Source: Syntrophales bacterium
GTDB taxonomy: Bacteria; Desulfobacterota; Syntrophia; Syntrophales; UBA2210
DNA length: 64,000 nt
Assembly: GCA_023228425.1 (NCBI GenBank)
Contig: JALOBE010000012.1
Span: 1-64,000, forward strand
Direction of reading: 5' to 3'
Part shown: positions 34,770-44,291 of the stretch, one piece after another
How positions within the stretch are numbered: position 1 is the first letter of the stretch
Layout: each line of letters opens with the position of its first letter
Notes under the pieces: generated by a model
Seen by the model: the letters and a program-made list of their open reading frames with translations, nothing else
Told to the model about the DNA's origin: nothing
The model's database searches: none
Made by a program: the position numbers and the translations under genes

Positions 34770-35327
34770 TTATATCTCCATGATCTCCGCTTCCTTGACG
34801 CTCAGTATTTCATCCACTTTCTTGATGTAATCGTCGGTTATCTTCTGAACGTCTTCCTGCCTGACATGAAAGTCATCTTCCGATATCTCGTTGTCGTTTT
34901 TCAGTTTCTTCAGTCCGTTATTCGCATCGCGCCGGGAATTACGAACCTGGATACGACATTCTTCAGCCATTTTCCTGACGACCTTGACCAGTTCCTTCCG
35001 CCGTTCCTCCGTCAGGGGAGGTATGGTGATCCTGATGACTTTACCGTCGTTTGACGGCATGAGGCCCAGTTCGGACTTCTGGATCGCCTTTTCCACCGAT
35101 CCGAGGGCGGACTTGTCCCAGGGCGAAATAAGAACGGACTGGCTGTCCGGGATGGAAAGTGTCGCCATCTGGCTGAGCGGCGTCGAAGTCCCGTAATAAT
35201 CAACCCTGATTCCGTCAACCAATGACAGTGACGCCCTGCCCGTTCTCACCCGACTCAGCGATTTCTCGAAAAAGACGATGTTATTATCCATGTTTTCATG
35301 AAGATCCTGAAAAATGTCTTCCGTCAT
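34770..35327 (-). CDS. frr: Ribosome recycling factor
   Basis: Splits the post-termination ribosome together with EF-G. 185 residues with the family landmarks SLSRVRTGRASLSLVDGIRVDYYG, LSQMATLSIPD and the basic C-terminal helix RKELVKVVRKMAEECRIQVRN. It overlaps pyrH by 4 nt (ATGA) and is followed by a strong terminator. Confidence 0.97.
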   Translation of the reverse strand: MTEDIFQDLHENMDNNIVFFEKSLSRVRTGRASLSLVDGIRVDYYGTSTPLSQMATLSIPDSQSVLISPWDKSALGSVEKAIQKSELGLMPSNDGKVIRITIPPLTEERRKELVKVVRKMAEECRIQVRNSRRDANNGLKKLKNDNEISEDDFHVRQEDVQKITDDYIKKVDEILSVKEAEIMEI

Positions 35328-36049
35328 GATTTCCCCCCCACTCGTGTTCCGATGGACTTCCCGCAGACAACATCCCGCAGGGCTCCCCTTTTTTCAAGAT
35401 TAAAAACAATAATGGGGAGATTATTTTCACGGCACAGTGATATGGCCGTACCATCCATTATCCTCAGGTCCCGGGCCAGGGCTTCGGTGTGGGTGATCGA
35501 GGTGAACATCCGGGCATCACTATGCCGCAGGGGATCCCTGTCAAAGACCCCATCGACTTTCGTTGCTTTGAGAAGAACCTCCGCTTTTATTTCCAGGGCC
35601 CGAAGGGCCGCCGCCGTATCGGTGGTAAAGTAAGGATTCCCCGTCCCTCCGGCGAAGATGACCACCCTGCCCTGTTCGAGATGTTTGAGGGCCCGTTCCC
35701 GTACAAAGGGCTCCGCCACTTTTATCATCTCTATGGACGATTGAAGTCGTGCGGCGATTCCCTTGTTTTCAAAGGTGTTGTGAAGGGCGATGCTGTTCAT
35801 GACCGTGGCGAGCATGCCCATGTAGTCGGCGGCGGCCCGGTCGATCCCGCGGGATGTGATATCCACGCCGCGGTAGATATTGCCGCCTCCTATGACAATC
35901 CCGATTTCAATGCCCAGTTCCTTCAGTGTCGCAACCTCGTCGGCTACATACTCCACGACGTCGGGATCGATTCCGAAGGATGCCCCTCCGAGGAGTGCCT
36001 CTCCGCTCAATTTGATAAGAATTCTCTTGTATAGTGCTGTGGTTGTCAT
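35324..36049 (-). CDS. pyrH: UMP kinase
   Basis: Phosphorylates UMP to UDP. 241 residues of the amino-acid-kinase fold: ILIKLSGEALLGG at the start, IGIVIGGGNIYRG, and FAGGTGNPYFTTDTAAALRA. Regulation by GTP and UTP is known in the family. The gene sits in the conserved rpsB-tsf-pyrH-frr order. A 77-nt gap separates it from tsf. Confidence 0.97.
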   Translation of the reverse strand: MTTTALYKRILIKLSGEALLGGASFGIDPDVVEYVADEVATLKELGIEIGIVIGGGNIYRGVDITSRGIDRAAADYMGMLATVMNSIALHNTFENKGIAARLQSSIEMIKVAEPFVRERALKHLEQGRVVIFAGGTGNPYFTTDTAAALRALEIKAEVLLKATKVDGVFDRDPLRHSDARMFTSITHTEALARDLRIMDGTAISLCRENNLPIIVFNLEKRGALRDVVCGKSIGTRVGGKS

Positions 36050-36126
36050 TTCACCAGCTTTGATGAACCCGTAAAAAGTGGGAAAACGTCTGCTAGAGGA
36101 CGGCTTTCGGTACCTGAAACCTGTGA

Positions 36127-36729
36127 CTACTCCTTCTCTTCACCGAGTTGAAATCTTTCGAAACGTCTGACTACAATATTTTCTCCCGAACTGGCTATGA
36201 TCCCGTTGACTAGATCACGGACCGATTTATCCGTATCTTTGATGAATCTCTGGTCCATGAGACATATCTCTTCGTAATATTTCTTGAGTTTCCCGTCGAT
36301 AATCCGGTCGAATATTTTTTCAGGTTTTCCTTCAGCGATGGCCTGGCTCCGGTAGATTTCCCGCTCCCGTTCCAGTTCCTGCTCCGGTATCTCCTCAGGA
36401 CTGACATATTTCGGATTCGTAGCCGCGATCTGCATGGCCAGATCCTTCGCCATGGCTTTAAAATTATCGGTCTTCGCCACGAAATCAGTCTCACAATTCA
36501 CTTCCACAAGAACGCCGATACGCCCCTCCATGTGAATATAGGAGGCAACGGCCCCTTCTTTCGCCGCTCGCGAAGATCGCTTCGTTGCCGCGGATAATCC
36601 CTTTTTTCTTAAGTATTCTATTGCTTTATCAAAATCACCGGCTGCCGCGGTCAGCGCTTCCTTGCAGTCCATCATGCCGGCGTTCGTTTTATCCCTGAGT
36701 TCTTTGACTTTCGCTGCCGATATACTCAA
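36127..36729 (-). CDS. tsf: Elongation factor Ts, short type (TTG start)
   Basis: Nucleotide exchange factor for EF-Tu. 200 residues, the short type (E. coli has 283), with the N-terminal UBA-like VKELRDKTNAGMMDCKEAL, the core segment VEVNCETDFVAKTDNF and the C-terminal helical end. The start codon is TTG at 36729, overlapping the rpsB stop by 3 nt and preceded by AAGGGA. No in-frame ATG gives the family start. Confidence 0.96.
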   Translation of the reverse strand: MSISAAKVKELRDKTNAGMMDCKEALTAAAGDFDKAIEYLRKKGLSAATKRSSRAAKEGAVASYIHMEGRIGVLVEVNCETDFVAKTDNFKAMAKDLAMQIAATNPKYVSPEEIPEQELEREREIYRSQAIAEGKPEKIFDRIIDGKLKKYYEEICLMDQRFIKDTDKSVRDLVNGIIASSGENIVVRRFERFQLGEEKE

Positions 36730-37565
36730 TGTTCCCTTGCCTCCTCCGCGGTGTGATCATCGATCCCCGATTCGGCCTCGAAGCCGGCCTCCTCGTCAAA
36801 TCCTTTTGTCTCAACACTTTCCGGCACGTCCGATTCTCCCGGTGAGTCCTCCTTGTCGCTTTCCGCCTGAATCCGTTCCTCGCGGCGACGCTTCCCCTCT
36901 TCGACGGCGTCGGCCATCTTGAGGGAAAAGAGCTTTATTGCCCGAATAGCGTCATCGTTGCCGGGAATTATATAGTCGATATCATCAGGGTCGCAATTGG
37001 TGTCGGCAATGGCGATTATGGGAATTCCCAGTCGTCGTCCTTCCCTGATGGCAATTATTTCACGTTTGGGATCAATGACGAACAGGGCTCCTGGAAGCCG
37101 TCCCATGGAACGGATGCCTCCGAGTACCTTCTGGAGCTTGTCGCGCTCTTTCTGAAGCTTCATGATTTCCTTTTTCGGGAAAGCGTTGACGGTCTCATTT
37201 TCAAACATTTCATCGAGTTTGTTCAATCGATCAATACTTTTTTTGATGGTTGTGAAGTTTGTCAGCATACCGCCGAGCCATCGCTGATTCACATAGGGCA
37301 TTCCGCAGCGCTCGGCCTCGGTCTTGATTGATTCCTGGGCCTGACGCTTTGTGCCCACGAAGAGAAGATTTTTGTCTGAAGCGACGGTTTCGACGACGAA
37401 GTCATAGGCAATATCGAAGAGTTGCACCGTCTGTTGAAGATCAACGATGTAGATTCCGTTCCGGGCTCCGAAAATGTAGGGTTTCATCTTCGGATTCCAC
37501 CGGTTTGTCTGATGCCCGAAGTGAACACCGGACTCAAGAAGCATTTTCATTGAAACATAGGCCAT
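36726..37565 (-). CDS. rpsB: 30S ribosomal protein S2
   Basis: 279 residues. The family body is clear: LLESGVHFGHQTNRWNPKM, FVGTKRQAQESI, NQRWLGGMLTNF, and DTNCDPDDIDYIIPGNDDAIRAI. After about residue 232 there is an unusually acidic, Glu/Ser-rich extension of about 47 residues that is not part of the S2 fold. A strong AAAGGAGA box precedes the ATG. A weak promoter candidate on the minus strand is TTGAAA (37730-37735) with TATTGA (37706-37711), spacing 18. Confidence 0.97.
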   Translation of the reverse strand: MAYVSMKMLLESGVHFGHQTNRWNPKMKPYIFGARNGIYIVDLQQTVQLFDIAYDFVVETVASDKNLLFVGTKRQAQESIKTEAERCGMPYVNQRWLGGMLTNFTTIKKSIDRLNKLDEMFENETVNAFPKKEIMKLQKERDKLQKVLGGIRSMGRLPGALFVIDPKREIIAIREGRRLGIPIIAIADTNCDPDDIDYIIPGNDDAIRAIKLFSLKMADAVEEGKRRREERIQAESDKEDSPGESDVPESVETKGFDEEAGFEAESGIDDHTAEEAREH

Positions 37566-37841
37566 ACTGGTTCTCCTTTCGTTTTGTACCCTCCACTTCC
37601 GTCACCCCGTCCCGGAACTTTTTGACAAAGCAACGCCGGGCCGGTCCGAAAGTGTGCGTATTTGGTTCTCAAGATCGATGGAACTACCACAGGGTACTGG
37701 ATAAATCAATAGAAAACATCGGGGAGAAGTTTCAAAGCCCCTCCGTCGGGAATCATCTTCTTATCCTGCCGGTCTGGTCCGGCAACAGACAGGCCGGCGG
37801 GAACCGACGGCAATATCACTGTCCCGATGGTTGATTCGGTG

Positions 37842-37870
37842 TGGAGATTGGCGACTTTTTCAGTTATAGT
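37842..37870 (+). promoter_or_regulatory. Candidate promoter for alanine dehydrogenase
   Basis: TGGAGA (37842-37847) and TATAGT (37865-37870, 5 of 6 matches to the -10 consensus) are separated by 17 nt and lie about 45 nt before the ald start. Confidence 0.4.
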
Positions 37871-37915
37871 GAGACCACGGCAGCCGGGTTAACAACGGAG
37901 AAAGAGAGGATTGCC

Positions 37916-39031
37916 ATGATCGTCGGGGTACTCAGAGAAACAAAAGAAGGGGAACACAGGTTCGCCATGACTCCCGCGGGGGTGCGGGCACTTAAATCTG
38001 ACGGCCACAGAATTCTTCTTGAGCGGGACGGGGGAGAAGGAAGCGGCATTTCCAACGATGAATTCACGCGGGAGGGTGCCGAGATAACCGATGCGGATTC
38101 CATATATACCGATGCGGAACTCATCGTCAAGGTCAAGGAGCCGCTGAAAGAGGAACGTTTTCGGTACCGCAGGGGACAGATGCTTTTTACCTTTCTCCAC
38201 CTCGCCTCATCGGAAACCCTGACAGACGATGTTCTCGCCAGCGGCGTCACGGGAATCGCCTATGAAACCGTTGAAGAACCGGGCGGGCGCCTGCCGCTGC
38301 TGACACCCATGAGCGAGGTGGCGGGAAGAATGTCCATACAGATGGCCATGCGCTTTCTGGAAAAGGGAAGTGGCGGTCGGGGAGTTCTTCTCAGCGGAGT
38401 ACCGGGGGTCGCGCCCGGGGAAGTAGTCATCATCGGCTGTGGGACCGTGGGGCTGAACGCCGCCAGAATCGCCAGCGAGTTGGGCGCTCATGTAACGGTT
38501 CTCGACACATCCTACGAACGTCTCAAGCACGTGGACCAGCTTCTCCACGGGAAGGTCATCACCCTTTATTCAAATCCCTACACGATTGAACAGGCGACGG
38601 GTTATGCCGACGTGCTGATCGCGGCTGTTCTCGTCACGGGAACACGGGCGCCGGTACTCGTGACGGAAGACATGGTATCCCGCATGAAGAAGGGGTCCGT
38701 TATAATCGACGTGTCTGTGGACCAGGGAGGAACCGTGGAAACGATCCGACCCACGACGCACGATAACCCGGTGTACCATCTTCACGGTGTCCTGCATTGC
38801 GGAGTGACGAATATTCCCGCTTCCGTGCCGAGTACATCCACATTCGCTCTTGGAAACGCCACTATATCTTACATACGGGCTATTGCGGAAAAAGGCCTGT
38901 ACGGGGCCGCCATTGAGAACGAGGCCATCGCCAGAGGAATAAACTGCGTCGATGGAATAATAACCCACGAGGCCGTGGCAAAGACCTTCGGCCGCGAATG
39001 GCTTCCCTGGGACAGGGTGTTGCGGAATTGA
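37916..39031 (+). CDS. ald: Alanine dehydrogenase
   Basis: Converts L-alanine, NAD+ and water to pyruvate, ammonia and NADH, or the reverse for nitrogen assimilation. The 371-residue product matches the family length exactly. It has GVLRETKEGEHRFAMTPAG at the start, the catalytic LIVKVKEP lysine, LFTFLHLA with its histidine, and the NAD-binding VVIIGCGTVGLNAARIA. I chose the ATG at 37916 (GAGAGG 6 nt upstream) over the longer frame from 37841. It is transcribed alone, convergent with the response regulator. Confidence 0.95.
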   Translation: MIVGVLRETKEGEHRFAMTPAGVRALKSDGHRILLERDGGEGSGISNDEFTREGAEITDADSIYTDAELIVKVKEPLKEERFRYRRGQMLFTFLHLASSETLTDDVLASGVTGIAYETVEEPGGRLPLLTPMSEVAGRMSIQMAMRFLEKGSGGRGVLLSGVPGVAPGEVVIIGCGTVGLNAARIASELGAHVTVLDTSYERLKHVDQLLHGKVITLYSNPYTIEQATGYADVLIAAVLVTGTRAPVLVTEDMVSRMKKGSVIIDVSVDQGGTVETIRPTTHDNPVYHLHGVLHCGVTNIPASVPSTSTFALGNATISYIRAIAEKGLYGAAIENEAIARGINCVDGIITHEAVAKTFGREWLPWDRVLRN

Positions 39032-39188
39032 CACCATCGATGCCTCGCTGAAAGCCATTGCGGACCCTTCCTGACGAGTTCGCCAACGTTGTCGGCAAGA
39101 TCCGGGGCGGTTTATCAAAGCATGATGTGTTGTGAGGCACTGATCTCCCATCCCGGCAGGGATAGGGCACACTGTATTTTCCGGGACA

Positions 39189-40550
39189 TTACTCGAGCTT
39201 GTATTCTTTTATCTTTCGCCACAACGTCGTGTGACCGATGCCGAGTTTTTTGGCCATGTAACGCTGGTTATTTTTATGTTTTTCGAATATTTCCATAATG
39301 TAGCGTTTTTCGATTTCCTTGAGAGAAATGATCTCGTGATCATCATCGGAAGCAAAGCGATTTCGATACTGTTCATAGGCCAGTGGAAAATCTTCAGCAC
39401 GGAGGGTTTCATCCCCGGACAGGGCGATGGCCCGCTCACAGACGTTTCGGAGTTCCCGGACGTTCCCGGGCCAGTCATAGGCCATCAGGACCTCCATGGC
39501 CTCCCGGGCGAGTGTTTTTTCCGGCCGGCCGAGTCGTTGTGAAATGTCCCGCAGAAAGTAGTCGACCAGTGGTTTTAAATCTTCCTTGCGTTCGCGCAGG
39601 GGAGGAATATACAGATCAACAACGGCAAGACGATAGAAGAGGTCGTTCCGGAATTTCCCCCCTGAGGCAAGGTCCCGGGCGTCCTTGTTGGTTGCCGAGA
39701 TGAATCGCACGTCGATGGTTCGGCCGTGATGTTCACCCACCCTGCGAACCTCGCGGTCCTCGATGACCCTCAAAAGCTTTGATTGAAACTGCCGGCTGGA
39801 TTCACCGATCTCGTCCATGAAAAGGGTCCCCCCCCCGGCCGCCTCGATGAGCCCGACCTTGTCCTTGAAGGCGCCGGTGAAGGATCCCTTTGCATGGCCG
39901 AAGAGTTCGCTTTCCAGGATTTCATCGGGAAGGGCAGCGCAGTTGATCGCTATGAAGGGCTTGTCCCGGCCGCCGGGCGCGTTGTTGTGAATGGCCCTGG
40001 CCACCAGCTCCTTGCCTACGCCGCTTTCTCCGAAAATAAAAACATTCGTGTCGATCTCGGACATTTTCAGGGCCATATCTATGACCTCCCGCATGGCGGA
40101 AGAAGTGCCGACTATTTTTTCGAAGGTGTATATTTCATCCGCTGTTTTCAGATAGCTGACCTTTCTGCGGCTCTCCATGGCGGCTTCCACCGACGCCAGG
40201 AGTTCCCTTTCGTCGACAGGCTTGATCATGTAGTCATAGACGCCCATTCTGATGGTCCTGATCACGGAATCAATGGAGCCGCAGGTGGTGGTGACAATAA
40301 CCTCGGCCCGGGGTACCCGTTCTCTGGCCCACTGCAGAAAACTCTCACATCCATTGGTTGAAGGATGGCCCACATCGGCAATGATAACGTCGGCCTCGCT
40401 ATTTTCCAGACACTGCATTGCCGAAGCTTCGGTAGCCACACCCACGGCGTCATAGCCTTCTTTTCTAAGAAGGGCCGTCAGGCTGAAGCGCGCGTCATCG
40501 TTGGCATCCATAACCAATACTTTATTCAAGAGGTCTTTCCGCCTTTCCAC
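39189..40550 (-). CDS. Sigma-54-dependent response regulator (NtrC type)
   Basis: 453 residues: a receiver domain (1-120) with acidic pair D18-D19, phospho-acceptor D59 and the I-K-P lysine; an AAA+ sigma-54 activation domain with Walker A GESGVGKE; and a Fis-type HTH at the C-terminus (MAKKLGIGHTTLWRKIKEY). The sigma-54 contact loop reads GSFTGA rather than GAFTGA, a mild change also found in working activators. No histidine kinase gene is nearby, so it is an orphan here. It lies 63 nt downstream of the two GTPase genes on the same strand. Confidence 0.93.
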   Translation of the reverse strand: MERRKDLLNKVLVMDANDDARFSLTALLRKEGYDAVGVATEASAMQCLENSEADVIIADVGHPSTNGCESFLQWARERVPRAEVIVTTTCGSIDSVIRTIRMGVYDYMIKPVDERELLASVEAAMESRRKVSYLKTADEIYTFEKIVGTSSAMREVIDMALKMSEIDTNVFIFGESGVGKELVARAIHNNAPGGRDKPFIAINCAALPDEILESELFGHAKGSFTGAFKDKVGLIEAAGGGTLFMDEIGESSRQFQSKLLRVIEDREVRRVGEHHGRTIDVRFISATNKDARDLASGGKFRNDLFYRLAVVDLYIPPLRERKEDLKPLVDYFLRDISQRLGRPEKTLAREAMEVLMAYDWPGNVRELRNVCERAIALSGDETLRAEDFPLAYEQYRNRFASDDDHEIISLKEIEKRYIMEIFEKHKNNQRYMAKKLGIGHTTLWRKIKEYKLE

Positions 40551-40613
40551 AGGACAATCCGGTGTGTCTCTTTATCATCATCATCACTGGTCAAAAGTCA
40601 AGGCACGAGAGCC

Positions 40614-42362
40614 TCACCGCTCCGCTGGAGCGGCATACCGTTGTCCCTTCAGTACCTCGTCCAGGGCAGTCAGACTCGACCTGATGTTCTCCTGCAACCG
40701 CTCCATTTCGGCTCCCCGTTCGTTGATCGCCTCATGGACCAGCCGGTTCAATTCCTCTTTCATGATATCGGCCAACCCCTGCGCGGCGAGAGCGATCATC
40801 CTGTCGGAGCGTTTATAAAAGTGCCACCCCATATAAAAGGAGATCAGGATGAGGCTCGCCAAGGCCGCCAGCCCGCGGGACGAAAAAAGGGAAAGGGCCA
40901 TCAGGGCCAACGTCCCGAGAGCCGAAAAGAAGCCGGGATGGTCAAAAAATGATTTCCAGGCATGCTCTCCGGGCAGAACCAGCAGAAAGATCACGAGGAG
41001 CAGAGCATAGGCCAGATGCTGGCGGAAGGTGTAAAGAGGTCCGAATATTTTCCCGGTTTCCCTTCCCTGGCCCGTAAAGAGGCGGGCAAGACCGGTTTCG
41101 AAGACGGCCCTCACCGGAGCGGTATCAAGTGAACAGGCCAGTTCATCCGGCAGTTCGGAACGTTCGAAGCGCCGATAGAGATCCGACCTGAGACGCTCTC
41201 CCCGGGCTGTAAGGTGCCGGGCCAGAGTATTCGAGATATGCTCAACGGCCTGCCGTCGAGCGGCGATGATTTTTTCATGATCACCGATGGCGGCCCCTTT
41301 CAGGCGCCCGGCCAGGGCCGATATGATTCGCCCCGGACCGACCAGATCACGGCCGGCGGCGAGATTGTCCGCCAGGTACTGTTTCGCGAAAACCTCCACC
41401 CAGGGAGCGGCCGCGATGTAAATGTCGTCGAGCACTCTTTTTCGTTCCTCCCCGGTCATGGTGGATCCTGCCGGGATCATGCCGCCCAGGTCGTCAAGGT
41501 TGTGCCGCTCCATCTCCAGGGCTCTCAAGACCGGCTCCAGTTCCGCGTGAATGTTTGCCGCCTTGATACGTCGAATTTCCTTGATGTCCCGGGTACGGAA
41601 CAGTTCCCTCCGGAGCAGGGGAAACTGGTTCCAGGCGGAAAGACCGATGCCCTCGAAAGCCTCCGTCGCTGAAACATGATACAGGACCGGTTCGCTGATC
41701 CCGATGTTTCCGAGGTGACTTGTCAGACTCCCCAGGACTGTCACCAGCCGTTCATGGGCCGATGCCGAAATGCCATCCCGGAAGAAAAGGTCCGTTTTGT
41801 TCAGAACAAAATAGCAGTTGCCGCGATCCTTGGGCAGGAGCTGCAAAAAATCGTACAATTGTCCATCGGCGTATTTTTCGGGAGAAATGACCCAAATAAG
41901 CATGTCCAGAACGTCGAGAAGGGCCATCACTGTTCCCCGGTGAGCCTCGTTGACGCTGTCGTAGTCGGGAAGATCACACAAAACCACATGGCGGACCTCC
42001 TCTGCTTCGTGGACATACTCGCACCGGGGAAGTGAGGCGTCCTCCGTGAGCTCCGGAGGTGGAACAGCGCTGTGCCGATACACCAGAACCGCGTCAGTGT
42101 GGGGCCTCCGATGGCTCGTGGACGCGATGTACTCGCGGGCAAGGGCGTTCATCACCGATGATTTTCCCACGCCGGTTCCACCCATGAGGCCGACAGTCAG
42201 AATGTTGTCTCCAAGACTTTCAAGTTTCTTCCTGATTTCCCGGACAGCCAGAAACAACTCCCCGCGCTTATCTCCCCCCAGGAACATCAGGGGGACATCA
42301 CCGGAAAGAATCTTCTCCAGGCCCTCCACGTTCCGGCTCAGCACCATTCGCTCGTCAGTCAT
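40614..42362 (-). CDS. Dynamin-like membrane GTPase, copy 1
   Basis: 582 residues. The GTPase domain has the P-loop GGTGVGKS (61-68), a G3 region VVLCDLPDYDSV (D130) and G4 NKTD (188-191). A long helical middle (about 260-440) follows, then three or so hydrophobic helices (about 455-535), and a helical tail with a possible coiled coil. The layout is that of membrane-acting, dynamin-like GTPases; the exact family is not certain. Its start overlaps the end of the second GTPase gene by 4 nt, so both are made together and may act as a pair. Confidence 0.72.
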   Translation of the reverse strand: MTDERMVLSRNVEGLEKILSGDVPLMFLGGDKRGELFLAVREIRKKLESLGDNILTVGLMGGTGVGKSSVMNALAREYIASTSHRRPHTDAVLVYRHSAVPPPELTEDASLPRCEYVHEAEEVRHVVLCDLPDYDSVNEAHRGTVMALLDVLDMLIWVISPEKYADGQLYDFLQLLPKDRGNCYFVLNKTDLFFRDGISASAHERLVTVLGSLTSHLGNIGISEPVLYHVSATEAFEGIGLSAWNQFPLLRRELFRTRDIKEIRRIKAANIHAELEPVLRALEMERHNLDDLGGMIPAGSTMTGEERKRVLDDIYIAAAPWVEVFAKQYLADNLAAGRDLVGPGRIISALAGRLKGAAIGDHEKIIAARRQAVEHISNTLARHLTARGERLRSDLYRRFERSELPDELACSLDTAPVRAVFETGLARLFTGQGRETGKIFGPLYTFRQHLAYALLLVIFLLVLPGEHAWKSFFDHPGFFSALGTLALMALSLFSSRGLAALASLILISFYMGWHFYKRSDRMIALAAQGLADIMKEELNRLVHEAINERGAEMERLQENIRSSLTALDEVLKGQRYAAPAER

Positions 42363-44098
42363 GGTTCATGCTCCAGACACGCCTTCAGAGAGAGCAGATT
42401 CTCCCGCACCGCCTCCGGCGTCAGATGCGCCTTGAGCACTGCCTCGTAGCGTTCTTTCTGCTCCATGAAAATGGAATGGATTCCATCCTGGTATCGCCGG
42501 TTCATTTCGCGGGAAATCATTCGAAGCTCCCGGTAGATGAACAGTTCGACGGAACCTTTGGTGATGAGGGGGGCAAGAACAGCGTCGAAGGCGAGCTCCA
42601 ACAGCGCGAGTCCGCCGCCCATGACCGTCTGGAAGGATAGTATGGCTGCCCCCCAGAGTACCGACGTCGTGTAGATTCCCAGCCGCTTGCTTTTCGGAAG
42701 GCCTGCTTCAAGATCACGGATCGTTGTTTCGAGCCACCCGGCCAGGTTCTCCTGCTCCCGGGAAATCCGGGCTTCCACCGTCTCCGTGCCGAGGGGCAGG
42801 CGATTATCCCGAAGCGCCTTGAACAGAGGAGCATCCGGATCAGGGGGGGAAAGGTTTTCAAGCACGAGCCGGTTCAACCGTTCCATTGCTTCTACCAGAG
42901 GCATCGTGTCGACTTGTCCGCGGACCTTCAGCAGCTCCTGTCCTCTTCCCCCGGCAGATCCTGAACCGCCGGGGATGAGAAACAGGAAGGGTGCCCGGAG
43001 GATGGACATGATGTATTGCCGGGGCCTCGCAAGCAGGTCATAGGCACTGAATATCGCGCGGAGTTCTTTTTTAAGAGTCTGCAGATTGTGTTCGCCGTAC
43101 CGGGCAGCCATGGTATCGAGCAAGGCCCCGGACTCGTGAGCTGTGAGGTCGTCGAGCTCTTTCAGCCACGCCCTCCCTGCCTCTTCCTCCTCCCGGGAAC
43201 AGATCAGCAGCCGTCCCGTCTTTTCCGTCAGTATCCGCCTGAACCGTCTTTCTTCTTCTTTGATGACGTCATGCAGGGCCGAGGGCGGATACTCGTCAAG
43301 AACGGCGTCTATGAACCTCTGAAGACCGGCCTTCAGAATGTCTTCCGGTTTTTCGGCATTGTTGATGAACGGTATGGTAAAAAAATGACTGTCTCGAATC
43401 GGAATGCCCCGGTCTCTGAAAACGGCCGGCAGCTCATCCTCCACCTGACTTTTGTCCGCTTTATTGAAAAGCAGGTAAAATGGTTTGCCTTCGCGGTGCA
43501 TTCTCTGGAGAAGACTCGACGGGATCAGGTCGGCATATTTCTCCTGGCTCGTCACAAAGACGATCACGTGGGAAAGAAGGTACAGAGCCTCCGCGATGCT
43601 TCGGTGGCGGCGTTCAACAGAGTCCACATCGGGGGTATCGACAAATACAAGGTGGCGTCTGCTGTCGTCATCATGCTCGACGTACACAAAATAATGTTCC
43701 CGAGGATCGTCGTTGAAGGACGGAACAGTATCCACGGGTACGCGTTTCAGCCTCATGGAGGAAAAGGGAAACCCCTCTTCTATCGACAACCCGCGGTGGC
43801 CGGAGGCGACTGGTGATGTGGTGGTGGGACGTTCGACGCCGGCGGGGCTCACCTCTCGACCCGCGAGCCCGTTGAAGACCGTCGATTTCCCCGTTCCCGT
43901 ACCACCCATGCAGGAAACCCACAGGCATGGAAGACGCGCCCGGTAAAAATAGACGGCATACTCCTGTTCGAGTTCCCGTGCCGTCCCCAAGAGCTCTCCT
44001 GCCGATCGGGTCAAGCCGGGAAACTGTATACTGTGCCAGGAAATCCCTCTGAGCAGGGCGAGCGCATTCGTCGAGCCGAAATCGGCCGTGGGGATCAT
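42359..44098 (-). CDS. Dynamin-like membrane GTPase, copy 2
   Basis: 579 residues, diverged from its neighbour but with the same plan: P-loop GGTGTGKS (65-72), a likely G2 threonine in VERPTTTSP, G3 VFVDTPDVDSV and G4 NKAD. A helical stalk-like region (about 270-470) and a hydrophobic hairpin (about 480-520) follow near the C-terminus. First gene of a likely three-gene transcript (GTPase 2, GTPase 1, response regulator). AAGGAA lies 12 nt before the ATG. Function unknown; membrane remodelling is inferred from the architecture. Confidence 0.7.
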   Translation of the reverse strand: MIPTADFGSTNALALLRGISWHSIQFPGLTRSAGELLGTARELEQEYAVYFYRARLPCLWVSCMGGTGTGKSTVFNGLAGREVSPAGVERPTTTSPVASGHRGLSIEEGFPFSSMRLKRVPVDTVPSFNDDPREHYFVYVEHDDDSRRHLVFVDTPDVDSVERRHRSIAEALYLLSHVIVFVTSQEKYADLIPSSLLQRMHREGKPFYLLFNKADKSQVEDELPAVFRDRGIPIRDSHFFTIPFINNAEKPEDILKAGLQRFIDAVLDEYPPSALHDVIKEEERRFRRILTEKTGRLLICSREEEEAGRAWLKELDDLTAHESGALLDTMAARYGEHNLQTLKKELRAIFSAYDLLARPRQYIMSILRAPFLFLIPGGSGSAGGRGQELLKVRGQVDTMPLVEAMERLNRLVLENLSPPDPDAPLFKALRDNRLPLGTETVEARISREQENLAGWLETTIRDLEAGLPKSKRLGIYTTSVLWGAAILSFQTVMGGGLALLELAFDAVLAPLITKGSVELFIYRELRMISREMNRRYQDGIHSIFMEQKERYEAVLKAHLTPEAVRENLLSLKACLEHEP

Positions 44099-44252
44099 AG
44101 AGTATTCGATTCCTTGATACCGTACTAGGAAGCACTCGGCGGGACGATCGAAGCCGTCCGGTCATGGTACTCCACATAAACGCTCATGAAGCCTACCAGA
44201 TAGCACACCAAACATCAACGCGAATGATTCAGCGCGCATTGTAAACCGTCCC

Positions 44253-44282
44253 TTGACTTTCGACGCTAACCCGGGCTAGCTA
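44253..44282 (+). promoter_or_regulatory. Possible promoter giving a near-leaderless transcript
   Basis: TTGACT (44253-44258, 5 of 6) and the weak TAGCTA (44277-44282) are 18 nt apart. Transcription would begin at or just before the ATG at 44292, which also lacks a ribosome binding site. Confidence 0.25.
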
Positions 44283-44291
44283 CTGTACATT

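Noticed and set aside
37566..37840. Riboswitch or ribosomal-protein leader before rpsB
   Set aside because: No recognisable conserved fold could be drawn by eye; only a weak promoter candidate was seen.
43016..43816. 266-codon plus-strand ORF
   Set aside because: Antisense to the second GTPase gene, no domain or ribosome binding site.
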